From contig CACEMP010000010.1 in the NCBI GenBank assembly GCA_902560675.1, positions 1 to 47,777 on the forward strand: a stretch of DNA of 47,777 bases. Direction: 5' to 3'. Below are positions 35,801-42,566 of the stretch, one piece after another. Both the position numbers and the translations under genes were made by a program. The stretch's first letter is position 1. Each line of letters starts with the position of its first letter. Under the pieces are notes generated by a model that was given only the letters and a program-made list of their open reading frames with translations, ran no database searches and had not been told where the DNA came from. The DNA comes from an uncultured Alphaproteobacteria bacterium. Lineage in GTDB: Bacteria > Pseudomonadota > Alphaproteobacteria > HIMB59 > GCA-002718135.

Positions 35801-37375
35801 AAATTAAGACATTCAACTGAAGGTGTGACGCTTATTAGTCCTCCTCCTCATCATGATATTTATTCTATCGAAGATTTAGCTCAGTTGATTTACGATTTGA
35901 AACAAATAAATCCAAAAGCTAAAGTATGTGTTAAGTTAGTTGCTCAGTCAGGTATTGGGACAGTTGCAGCTGGTGTAGCAAAAGCAAAAGCTGATACGAT
36001 ACTCATTTCTGGTCACAATGGTGGAACTGGAGCAAGTCCACAAACAAGTATTAAGTATGCAGGACTTCCTTGGGAACTTGGATTAAGCGAAGTACATCAA
36101 GTTTTATCTCTAAATAACTTAAGGGATAAAGTTGTTCTTAGAACTGACGGAGGTTTGAAAACAGGAAAAGATATTGTTATTGCGGCTATGCTTGGAGCAG
36201 AAGAATATGGAATTGGGACAGCAAGTTTAGTCGCTATGGGCTGTATCATGGTTAGACAATGCCATTCAAATACTTGCCCCGTTGGAGTTTGCTCACAGGA
36301 TGAAAAACTTAGAGAAAAATTTACCGGAACACCTGAAAAAGTAATTAATCTTTTCAGTTTTATTGCTGATGAAGTAAGAGAAATTTTAGGATCACTAGGC
36401 TTTTCTTCTCTTGATGAAGTAGTTGGAAGATCTGATCTTTTATATCAAGTCAGTAGAGGAAGTTCTGATCTTGATGATTTAGATTTAAATCCAATTATTC
36501 AAACAATTGATTCTTCAGTTGGAGAATTTGATATAAAGAAAAATACAATTAATAAAGTTAGTGATAGTCTTGATGTTAAAATCATAGAGGATGCCAAGTC
36601 TTTCTTTGAAACAGATCAAAAGGTTGAACTAAACTATAATATAAAAAATACTGATAGAGCTATTGGTACAAGACTTGCATCAGAAATTACTACTTCAAAA
36701 GGAATGAGTTTTCTTCCAGAGGATTTCTTTAAAGTTAATTTTCATGGATCTGCAGGACAATCTTTTGGAGCCTGGAGTGTACAAGGAACTACACTTAGAA
36801 TTTTTGGAGACGCTAATGACTATGTAGCAAAAGGATTGTCAGGTGGTAAAATTGTCATTCAACCAAATACATCTTCACAACTACAAACAAACAAAAACGT
36901 TATAATTGGGAATACTGTTCTATATGGCGCAACACGTGGTAAACTCTTTGCAGCTGGAACTGCTGGTGATAGATTTGCTGTTAGAAACTCTGGCGCACAT
37001 GCTGTTATTGAAGGATGTGGTGATAATGGATGTGAATATATGACTGGAGGAAGTGCTGTCATTCTTGGCGAGGTAGGAAATAATTTTGGAGCTGGAATGA
37101 CAGGAGGTATGGCATTTGTTTATGACAAAGAAGGAACTTTACCACTTCGAATCAATCTTGAGGATATTTTCTATCAGCAACAAATGACAAGTTATTGGGA
37201 GAAAATTTTATATCAAAAAATTGAGGAACATATCAAAGAAACAAATTCACGGTATTCAAAAAATCTTCTTGAAAATTGGGAAAATGAAAAATTACTCTTC
37301 TGGCAGATTGTACCAAAAGAAATGATTAATAAATTTGATCAGCCTGTCTTAATACAAGAAGAAAAATCTGCTTAG
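32858..37375 (+). CDS. gltB: Glutamate synthase (NADPH) large subunit
   Basis: A 1505-residue GOGAT alpha subunit that makes two glutamates from glutamine and 2-oxoglutarate. The N-terminal glutaminase nucleophile is C31 in EHSSCGVGLIA, so about 30 residues of propeptide must be removed. The FMN/synthase domain shows GRFGVTAEYL, PGEGGQLPGGKV, SGHNGGTGASP and the 3Fe-4S ligands in CIMVRQCHSNTCPVGVC. The C-terminal beta-helix is visible in the glycine-rich turns (GLSGGKIVIQP, GATRGKLFAAG, GGMAFVYD). With gltD it is the main ammonium assimilation route with GlnA. It ends 4 bp inside the convergent hydrolase gene. Confidence 0.98.
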   Translation: MPNHFIEKYKKDKKFLEENHVYNDQDEHSSCGVGLIASLDGSETREIVELGVQALRVLYHRGAVDADGKTGDGAGIQLSIPKNFFTQQIERTGHTPNDFPFGVGMIFLPRTDFAAQENARTIVESEIIKEGLKIYGWRHVPINSSIIGDKAKATRPEIEQILICNEELEDEKQFDNKLYIIRKRIEKKIRNQNISDFYICSLSCQSIVYKGMFLAEQLSNFYPDIQNKNFISRYAVYHQRYSTNTFPTWSLAQPFRVIAHNGEINTLKGNKNWMAAHEPRMDHKNFGNNIDDLKPIIDAKASDSAALDSTIELLVKANRILPMAKIITIPEAWSHRRDFPKKIKDLYAYGGAVMEPWDGPAAICGAYGDWAIAGMDRNGLRPMRYTLTKNLLIAGSETGMVDIRENEIVERGRVGPGQLIAVNFKEKKFFKDHEIKKYLAETKPFGDWTKKITYIDKLVQSVDEEFRDLDSGDLRKRMACFAWSVEDIELILHPMIAEKKEATGSMGDDTPLAVLSNKYRGLHHFFRQNFSQVTNPPIDSLRERVVMSLRTRIGNLSNILDEDEDQCDHLQLNSPVLSIEQFKSMRRYMKDTVKIIDTTMDKTNPENNFETEILRINQEAEQAVREGYVHIILSDKEMCKTRIALPMILVTSSVHHYLIKQNLRTFISLNVQSAECLDVQYFAVLIGVGATSVNAYMAQQAIAERHKKGLFKNLSYEECVERFINSINNGLLKTMSKMGISVINSYRGGCNFEAIGLSRNLMSKYFPSMSSKISGIGISGIERRSRLAHDNAYEESVITLPIGGNYRYRFGGEKHAFEARSIHMLQTAVTSNNYSLFKKYSSMIDEMDPINIRDLLDFKKNNDNNNSITVEPSQEIRKRLVAPGISLGALSPEAHETLSVAMNRIGAKSDSGEGGEDPIRFKPKPNGDNASSKIKQIASGRFGVTAEYLNNCEEIEIKVAQGAKPGEGGQLPGGKVTELIAKLRHSTEGVTLISPPPHHDIYSIEDLAQLIYDLKQINPKAKVCVKLVAQSGIGTVAAGVAKAKADTILISGHNGGTGASPQTSIKYAGLPWELGLSEVHQVLSLNNLRDKVVLRTDGGLKTGKDIVIAAMLGAEEYGIGTASLVAMGCIMVRQCHSNTCPVGVCSQDEKLREKFTGTPEKVINLFSFIADEVREILGSLGFSSLDEVVGRSDLLYQVSRGSSDLDDLDLNPIIQTIDSSVGEFDIKKNTINKVSDSLDVKIIEDAKSFFETDQKVELNYNIKNTDRAIGTRLASEITTSKGMSFLPEDFFKVNFHGSAGQSFGAWSVQGTTLRIFGDANDYVAKGLSGGKIVIQPNTSSQLQTNKNVIIGNTVLYGATRGKLFAAGTAGDRFAVRNSGAHAVIEGCGDNGCEYMTGGSAVILGEVGNNFGAGMTGGMAFVYDKEGTLPLRINLEDIFYQQQMTSYWEKILYQKIEEHIKETNSRYSKNLLENWENEKLLFWQIVPKEMINKFDQPVLIQEEKSA

Positions 37376-38103
37376 TTTTTTATTATTGATTTAATAGACT
37401 CATTTATTATATTTAAGTCAAACGGTTCTGATAATCGATGATCACTATTTTTTAATAATTTAATTTGTATTTGATTACCTTTAATTTTTTTAACTATTTT
37501 TTCTGGAAGATCTGGGGTAACAACATTATCTTTGAGGCCTTGTATTAAAATTAAAGGCTTATTCCATTTGAATTCTTTATTTAAAATTTTATTTTTTCTA
37601 CCATCAATAATATATTTTTTTTTAATAAGATAACTAAAACCATAGGAGGAATATTTAATAATTCCTCTTTTGTTCATTTCTTTTTTTTTCTTAAATGGAA
37701 GTTTTTTATAAAACTCATCGATATAATCGGGTGCCGCAGCAAGTCCAACTAATCCCACAATTCTTCTTGACCTCGATTTAGCAGCCAAAAACATTAACCA
37801 CCCTCCCATACTGCTACCAACTAGTATTTGTGGTCCTTTGGCAATATTATCAATGATATCAATTAAGTCTTTTTTCCAATCGGAAATTGTAAAATCTTCA
37901 AATTTTCCATCAGATTTACCATGTCCTCTGCATTCGAAACGGATAAATCGTAATTTGTTTCTTTTTGCAAATTTTTCTAAGGACAAAGCTTTTTGACCAC
38001 TCATATCTGAGTTAAGACCATGTATAAATATGATACCAGGCCACTTACCTTTTATAGATTTATAGTGAATTCTTTCTTTTTTCTTATTAATAAAGTAAGG
38101 CAT
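37372..38103 (-). CDS. Alpha/beta hydrolase (thioesterase/ABHD10-like)
   Basis: A 243-residue single-domain hydrolase with a complete triad: S98 in VGSSMGG, D192 in QGLKDNVV, and H222 in NSDHRLSEP. The oxyanion segment is FIHGLNSDMSG. No signal peptide or membrane anchor, so it is cytoplasmic. The short lid and the FECRGHGKSDG segment resemble the ABHD10-type acyl-protein thioesterase/serine hydrolases common in Alphaproteobacteria, but the substrate cannot be read from sequence. Convergent with gltB (4-bp overlap) and divergent from the glycosyltransferase gene 30 bp away. Confidence 0.85.
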   Translation of the reverse strand: MPYFINKKKERIHYKSIKGKWPGIIFIHGLNSDMSGQKALSLEKFAKRNKLRFIRFECRGHGKSDGKFEDFTISDWKKDLIDIIDNIAKGPQILVGSSMGGWLMFLAAKSRSRRIVGLVGLAAAPDYIDEFYKKLPFKKKKEMNKRGIIKYSSYGFSYLIKKKYIIDGRKNKILNKEFKWNKPLILIQGLKDNVVTPDLPEKIVKKIKGNQIQIKLLKNSDHRLSEPFDLNIINESIKSIIKN

Positions 38104-38133
38104 TTTTGATACAAATACTTATATTTTAATAAA

Positions 38134-39261
38134 ATGTCATCATTTAATGTCGCTCAAATTATACCTTCTTTAGATTCTGGTGGTGTCGAAAGAGGCACTA
38201 TTGAAGTTGCAAATTATTTGTCTGAACTAACACTAAAAAATAATATTATTTCCAATGGAGGTCGTCTAATTAATGAAATTAATAAAAATTACACTAATCA
38301 TTTTCAATTATCAGTCAATTCAAAAAATTTTATTATTTATCCATCAATAGCAAATCAATTAAAAAAAATAATTACAAATCAAAATATAAATATAGTACAT
38401 TTGCGATCTAGAGCACCTGCATGGATACTAAGTTTTATAAAAAATAAAAACTTTAAAACAATATCTACATTTCATAATGTTTATAGTGGAAACTCTCTTT
38501 TTAAAAAAATTTATAATAAACAATTATCAAAAGTTGATCAAATTGTTACTATTTCAAATTATGTAAAAAGTGAGATCTGCAAAAAATATAATTTGGATTC
38601 AAAAAAAATTAAAGTCATAAACAGAGGTGTTGATGTTAAATATTTTGAAAAACAAATCTTAGATTCAGAAATTGATAGAATAATTAAAAAGTTTCAAATT
38701 GATATAACCAAAAAACTTATTTTGTATCCTGCGCGGTTAACGAACTGGAAAGGTCAGCTTGAGTTTTTAGATATTTATAACAAGATACATAATAACAATT
38801 ATAAATTATATTTTGCAGGAGATACAAAAAATCAATCTTATACTGAAAAATTACAGAATAAAATTCATAGTTTAAACCTCAGTCATAATTGTAAAATCAT
38901 AGGTAATTTATCAAGAGATGATTTAAAAATTCTATACCATTTATCTTCAATTATTATGTCATTTCCTTTGCAAGCTGAAGGATTTGGAAGAACGATAAGT
39001 GAAGCTTTGATAATGAAAAAAAAGTTACTATCCTTTAATTATGGTGGTGTTAGGGATCAATTAGAGCAATTAGATGACATTTATAAAGTAGATCCTCATA
39101 AATATAGTCATATTCCTACAAAGCTTTTAAATATTATAAAATTAGATGATGAAAAATTTTTCAATATTTCTTCTCAAAGTAAAGAATATATATCAAAATC
39201 ATTTTCAAAATCCCAAATGGTAAAGAGCTACGTTGCCTTATATGAACAACAATCAATTTAG
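38134..39261 (+). CDS. GT4-family glycosyltransferase (LPS core type)
   Basis: A 375-residue GT-B fold glycosyltransferase. The N-terminal acceptor domain has SGGVERGTIEVANYL; STFHNVYSG, ITISNYVKSEI and VINRGVDVKYF lead to the donor domain with YPARLTNWKGQLEFL and the E-x7-E motif AEGFGRTISEALIM. It transfers a sugar from a nucleotide-sugar donor, probably to LPS core or another surface glycan, on the cytoplasmic face. The neighbouring heptosyltransferase-like genes support LPS core synthesis. The last 20 bp overlap the next gene. Donor and acceptor are unknown. Confidence 0.88.
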   Translation: MSSFNVAQIIPSLDSGGVERGTIEVANYLSELTLKNNIISNGGRLINEINKNYTNHFQLSVNSKNFIIYPSIANQLKKIITNQNINIVHLRSRAPAWILSFIKNKNFKTISTFHNVYSGNSLFKKIYNKQLSKVDQIVTISNYVKSEICKKYNLDSKKIKVINRGVDVKYFEKQILDSEIDRIIKKFQIDITKKLILYPARLTNWKGQLEFLDIYNKIHNNNYKLYFAGDTKNQSYTEKLQNKIHSLNLSHNCKIIGNLSRDDLKILYHLSSIIMSFPLQAEGFGRTISEALIMKKKLLSFNYGGVRDQLEQLDDIYKVDPHKYSHIPTKLLNIIKLDDEKFFNISSQSKEYISKSFSKSQMVKSYVALYEQQSI

Positions 39262-40177
39262 CAATATACTTATTGTAAAGCATGGATCGCTTGGTGATAT
39301 TGCCTTTTCTATACTCGCTATGGCATCAATTAAGCAAAAATTTAGTAATGCCAATATTGATTTACTCACTGAAGAGAAATATGTAAATTTTTTGAGAAGT
39401 TCTAATTATTTTAATACTATTTATAAGGATAATAGAAGAGGATTAATTTATTCTTTAAAGGTTATTTTTAAAATTTATCAAAATAAATATGATTTAATAA
39501 TAGATTTACAAAATTCTAAAAGAACAAATAATTACTGGGCATTATTAAAACTATTTTCAAAGGTAAAAATTAATGGATCAAGATCTAATTGTGATATTCA
39601 ATATATTATTCCACCACAAGGAACTGAATCTCCACAGATCGGGTTATATAATCAATTAAAATTAATAGGTATAAATAAAATTGATCAAAATATTGATTGG
39701 CTTTCGACTAATAATTCAGCAATTAATAAAAATAAAATAATTTTAATAATACCCGGGGTTTCTAAATCAGGAAAACATAAACAATGGTCGCCTGATAATT
39801 TTGCAAAACTTGCAAGTTCATTAGAAAAAAAAGGCTATCATATCTGTGTTGTGGGACAAAAAACAGATAAAGAAACTATAACTACTATAAGTAATGAATG
39901 TCGACAGATAATTGATTTAACAGATAAATCACCTCCTAAAGTCATCTATTCTGTGGCAAAAAAAAGTAATTTTGTAATTAGCAATGATACTGGACCAGGT
40001 CACATAGCAGCTCTGAGTAAATCACCCATTCTTTTTTTAGCTAAAGATAATGTTATATCAAAATCAAATTTGTCTGAATATGAGAACGGACATTTTATCC
40101 TTAGCGAAAATATGGATTCAATATCAGTTAATTATGTATTAGATTTCTTAAATGACAAAAAATTACTTAATAAATGA
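39242..40177 (+). CDS. GT9-family heptosyltransferase-like glycosyltransferase
   Basis: A 311-residue protein of the ADP-heptose:LPS heptosyltransferase family. ILIVKHGSLGDIAFSI is the N-terminal motif; IIPGVSKSGKHKQWSPDNFAKL and ISNDTGPGHIAALSKSP give the donor site, with the Asp-x-Gly-x-x-His pattern of GT9. An in-frame TTG at 39233 lies upstream, but the ATG at 39242 is the better start and still overlaps the GT4 gene by 20 bp, so the pair is coupled. Whether the sugar is heptose is unproven. Its 3' end overlaps the next, convergent GT9 gene by 15 bp. Confidence 0.87.
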   Translation: MNNNQFSNILIVKHGSLGDIAFSILAMASIKQKFSNANIDLLTEEKYVNFLRSSNYFNTIYKDNRRGLIYSLKVIFKIYQNKYDLIIDLQNSKRTNNYWALLKLFSKVKINGSRSNCDIQYIIPPQGTESPQIGLYNQLKLIGINKIDQNIDWLSTNNSAINKNKIILIIPGVSKSGKHKQWSPDNFAKLASSLEKKGYHICVVGQKTDKETITTISNECRQIIDLTDKSPPKVIYSVAKKSNFVISNDTGPGHIAALSKSPILFLAKDNVISKSNLSEYENGHFILSENMDSISVNYVLDFLNDKKLLNK

Positions 40178-41170
40178 AATTAATTCTTTTTCTAAATTTT
40201 GATTATTTGAGAATATTTTAGTATATTTTTTCTTCCATGGCGCATATTCTTTTGCAATCATTTTTGGAACATTATCTGCATCATAAATTACACAAAGTTT
40301 AGCTTCAGAAAGTGAAGCAATATGTGTACATCCACATTCAGGTGTAATTACATACGTTGATGAATTAACTATTGATGTCCAATTATCAAAGTTTAAGTTA
40401 TTTAAGATTAAAATTTTATTTATATTATTCAGATTCTTTAAATCATCATTACTTATAATATCATATTTTTTATAAATTTTATCAAATACATCTCTTGATG
40501 TATTATCGGTTGTCATTACAATATTAATACTTAAATCTTTTAAATTTTCTAATAGATTAATAAAGTTATCTTCTGAAAAATATTTATTAATCCATTTAGA
40601 GGATAAGTGTATCGTGCATAATTTGCTAGAATTGAAATCTATTTTACTCATTTCAAATATATTTTTTACTTCAGTGTTATTATTAAAATCTAATCCATTT
40701 TTAGCAACTAACTCCATCATAATTTTAGTTTGATTTATTTGATTATTTTGTGAATATCTTAATTTTCGATCAACTATTAAACATTGATTAAAAAAAACTT
40801 TACCAAATAATCTTTCAATCAACTTCCCTGTATGCTTTTTGTTGTATCTTGATTTTAAAATCAGAAGGGATTTTATTCTACTTTTAGAAAAAATAGATAT
40901 TAATATACTTACTATTCCAGGGCTAAATGTGAAAATATGATCATATTTTTTTTTTCTTAATTTTGAAATTACTTTTAAAATCTCAAAAAATTTATTTTGA
41001 AGTATAAAAATATTATTAATAGATTTAAAATTATTACAAATTTTCTGATTTGCAATAGAGCATACAACATCAATTTGATAATTTTTATTAACATCTTTTA
41101 ATCCTTGTACAACTGGAAGTGTTAGTATCATATCACCCATTTTATCAGTTCTAACTATACATATTCTCAT
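40163..41170 (-). CDS. GT9-family heptosyltransferase-like glycosyltransferase (second copy)
   Basis: A 335-residue GT9 relative with the N-terminal motif ICIVRTDKMGDMILTLPV and the donor-site segment YVITPECGCTHIASLSEAKLCVIYDADN followed by YAPWKKKY. It differs considerably from the neighbouring GT9 protein, so it is not a recent duplicate. It probably adds a core sugar to LPS from the cytoplasmic side. It lies tail to tail with that gene (15-bp overlap) and head to head with infC across 157 bp. Sequence is very rich in Ile, Lys and Asn. Confidence 0.85.
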   Translation of the reverse strand: MRICIVRTDKMGDMILTLPVVQGLKDVNKNYQIDVVCSIANQKICNNFKSINNIFILQNKFFEILKVISKLRKKKYDHIFTFSPGIVSILISIFSKSRIKSLLILKSRYNKKHTGKLIERLFGKVFFNQCLIVDRKLRYSQNNQINQTKIMMELVAKNGLDFNNNTEVKNIFEMSKIDFNSSKLCTIHLSSKWINKYFSEDNFINLLENLKDLSINIVMTTDNTSRDVFDKIYKKYDIISNDDLKNLNNINKILILNNLNFDNWTSIVNSSTYVITPECGCTHIASLSEAKLCVIYDADNVPKMIAKEYAPWKKKYTKIFSNNQNLEKELISFIK

Positions 41171-41281
41171 AATTTTTATTTAATAATTTAAAAACAATTT
41201 AATTTTTTTACAAAATCAGGTCTTGAATTTAATTTCATTTGAGATTATATCCTAACAAAATATGACAAAACACTTAATTTC

Positions 41282-41310
41282 TTAATATGCTATTAAATAA
41301 TAGCTATAAT
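41282..41310 (+). promoter_or_regulatory. Putative infC promoter with a palindrome filling its spacer
   Basis: A perfect TATAAT (-10) is at 41305-41310, with TTAATA (-35, 4 of 6) at 41282-41287, 17 bp apart. The spacer bases 41289-41304 form a perfect inverted repeat, GCTATTA-AA-TAATAGC (7-2-7), which looks like an operator placed between -35 and -10. Transcription would begin near 41317, leaving a leader of about 10-15 nt. The rest of the 157-bp gap (41171-41327) is AT-rich and shows nothing else that I can support. Confidence 0.55.
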
Positions 41311-41327
41311 ATAATCTCTTTATAATC

Positions 41328-41867
41328 TTGGCCATTAACTTTAAATCAAAGAAAGATATTGGTCCAAGAATCAATGAGCAAATAACCGCTAGTGAAGTTA
41401 GGCTAATATCAAGTAATGGAAAACAGTTAGGAATATTAAGTATTCGTGAAGCCCTTATTCAAGCCGAAGATGAAGGATTTGATCTGGTTGAGGTTTCTCC
41501 AGAGGCAAACCCACCAGTTTGTAAAATTATTGATTATGGGAAATTAAAATATAGAGAACAAAAAAGTAAAAAAGAGGCAAAAAAGAAACAAAAAACAATA
41601 GAAGTTAAAGAAATCAAAATGAGACCTGGCATAGATACACACGATTATAATGTAAAAGTCAAAGCTCTTTCAAAATTTATTGGAGGAGGAAATAAGGTAA
41701 AGGTATCAATGCGTTTTAAAGGTAGAGAGATGGAGCATCAAAATTTAGGTTTTGATCTCTTAAAAAAACTTACAACAGAGGTCGAGGAATACGCAAAGGT
41801 AGAGGTGGCTCCAAAATTTGAGGGAAAACAAATAATGATGATTTTAGTCCCACAAGTTGCAAAATAA
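41328..41867 (+). CDS. infC: Translation initiation factor IF-3, non-ATG start
   Basis: About 178-179 residues. GPRINEQITASEVRLI starts the N-domain, and the C-domain has VKEIKMRPGIDTHDYNVK, VSMRFKGREMEHQNLG and the final IMMILVPQ. IF-3 keeps 30S subunits free and checks the start codon. No in-frame ATG exists between the upstream stop TAA at 41307 and residue 98, so translation must begin at a poor codon: TTG 41328 (used here), ATC 41325, ATA 41322 or ATT 41334. Poor start codons let IF-3 limit its own synthesis, as known for E. coli infC (AUU). It heads the infC-rpmI-rplT-pheS-pheT group, with 101 bp before rpmI. Confidence 0.95.
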   Translation: MAINFKSKKDIGPRINEQITASEVRLISSNGKQLGILSIREALIQAEDEGFDLVEVSPEANPPVCKIIDYGKLKYREQKSKKEAKKKQKTIEVKEIKMRPGIDTHDYNVKVKALSKFIGGGNKVKVSMRFKGREMEHQNLGFDLLKKLTTEVEEYAKVEVAPKFEGKQIMMILVPQVAK

Positions 41868-41904
41868 TTCTAAATATTGCAAAAGATCTATTTTTCAGTA
41901 TAAG

Positions 41905-41943
41905 CCGTTAAAACTTGTTATGGCCTGCGGGGCAGCCTAACGG
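41905..41943 (+). promoter_or_regulatory. Structured GC-rich leader of rpmI-rplT (candidate L20-type autoregulatory RNA)
   Basis: The 101 nt between infC and rpmI contain the most GC-rich non-coding stretch of the window. A hairpin can form at 41917-41941: GUUA pairs with UAAC, GGC with GCC and UGC with GCA, with single-base bulges at 41921 and 41925 and a three-G loop. An alternative stem pairs CCGTTA (41905-41910) with TAACGG (41938-41943), and the two pairings exclude each other. The hairpin ends 15 nt before the Shine-Dalgarno of rpmI. Ribosomal protein L20 represses this operon through mRNA structure in E. coli and Bacillus, so an analogous switch is plausible. Structure is by eye only. 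Confidence 0.6.
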
Positions 41944-41956
41944 TAAACTTAAAATA

Positions 41957-41962
41957 AAGGAG
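41957..41962 (+). promoter_or_regulatory. Strong Shine-Dalgarno fixing the rpmI start
   Basis: AAGGAG lies 6 nt before ATG 41969. It shows that the true start of rpmI is this ATG and not the in-frame TTG at 41915, which would translate through the leader hairpin. Confidence 0.85.
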
Positions 41963-41968
41963 ATATCA

Positions 41969-42169
41969 ATGCCCAAGCTTAAAACTAAGAGTAGTTTAAA
42001 AAAAAGATTTTCAAGAACAGGAACGGGCAAAATTAAATTTAAACCTGCTGGAAAAAGGCACGGAATGAGTAAACGCTCCAACAAATTTATTCGTAACACT
42101 AAAAGATCAGCAATAATGTCATCTGGGGACTCCGCTTTGATTGATCACATGTTACCATATAATAAGTAG
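41969..42169 (+). CDS. rpmI: 50S ribosomal protein L35
   Basis: A 66-residue basic ribosomal protein of normal length. [14 protein letters not shown] at the start, [20 protein letters not shown] in the middle and the [10 protein letters not shown] end are the L35 pattern. It is placed by a strong AAGGAG site and preceded by a GC-rich hairpin that could control L35/L20 synthesis. rplT follows after 12 bp containing GGGGAG. Confidence 0.97.
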   Translation: MPKLKTKSSLKKRFSRTGTGKIKFKPAGKRHGMSKRSNKFIRNTKRSAIMSSGDSALIDHMLPYNK

Positions 42170-42181
42170 GGGAGATTAATT

Positions 42182-42535
42182 ATGGCAAGGGTATCAAGAG
42201 GTGTTACAGCAAGAGCAAGACACAAGAAAGTTATTAAAAGAGCAAAAGGTTATTACGGTAGAAGAAAAAATGTATTCAGAGTAGCAGTTCAAGCTGTTGA
42301 GAGAGGAATGCAGTATGCCTATAGAGATCGTAAAAAAAGAAAAAGTGATTTTAGAGGTCTTTGGATACAACGAATCAATGCTGGAGTGAGGATGCATGGC
42401 ATAACATATTCTCAATTTATTTCAGGCTTAAAAAAATCATCTATTGAAATTGATAGAAAGATTTTAGCTGATCTCGCAGTTAATCAGCCTGATGTATTTA
42501 AGGCATTAGTTGATAAAGCTCAATCTGCTAGATAA
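42182..42535 (+). CDS. rplT: 50S ribosomal protein L20
   Basis: A 117-residue protein needed for early 50S assembly. [28 protein letters not shown] is the long basic N-terminal helix; [24 protein letters not shown] and the globular end ([21 protein letters not shown]) are canonical. L20 is the usual repressor of its own operon through mRNA binding. GGGGAG lies before the ATG. pheS follows after 31 bp, a gap containing a perfect TATAAT at 42551-42556 that might give an extra promoter, though no good -35 accompanies it. Confidence 0.98.
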   Translation: MARVSRGVTARARHKKVIKRAKGYYGRRKNVFRVAVQAVERGMQYAYRDRKKRKSDFRGLWIQRINAGVRMHGITYSQFISGLKKSSIEIDRKILADLAVNQPDVFKALVDKAQSAR

Positions 42536-42566
42536 TTTTAATTAATAAAATATAATAGACTATATA

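Noticed and set aside
39233-41170. The two GT9 genes as a recent inverted duplication
   Set aside because: Their N-terminal and donor motifs differ widely and there is no nucleotide similarity visible, so they are old paralogues or separate acquisitions.
41915-42169. Longer L35 starting at TTG 41915
   Set aside because: The extra 18 residues would be translated from the leader hairpin; the AAGGAG site before ATG 41969 and the normal L35 length favour the shorter form.
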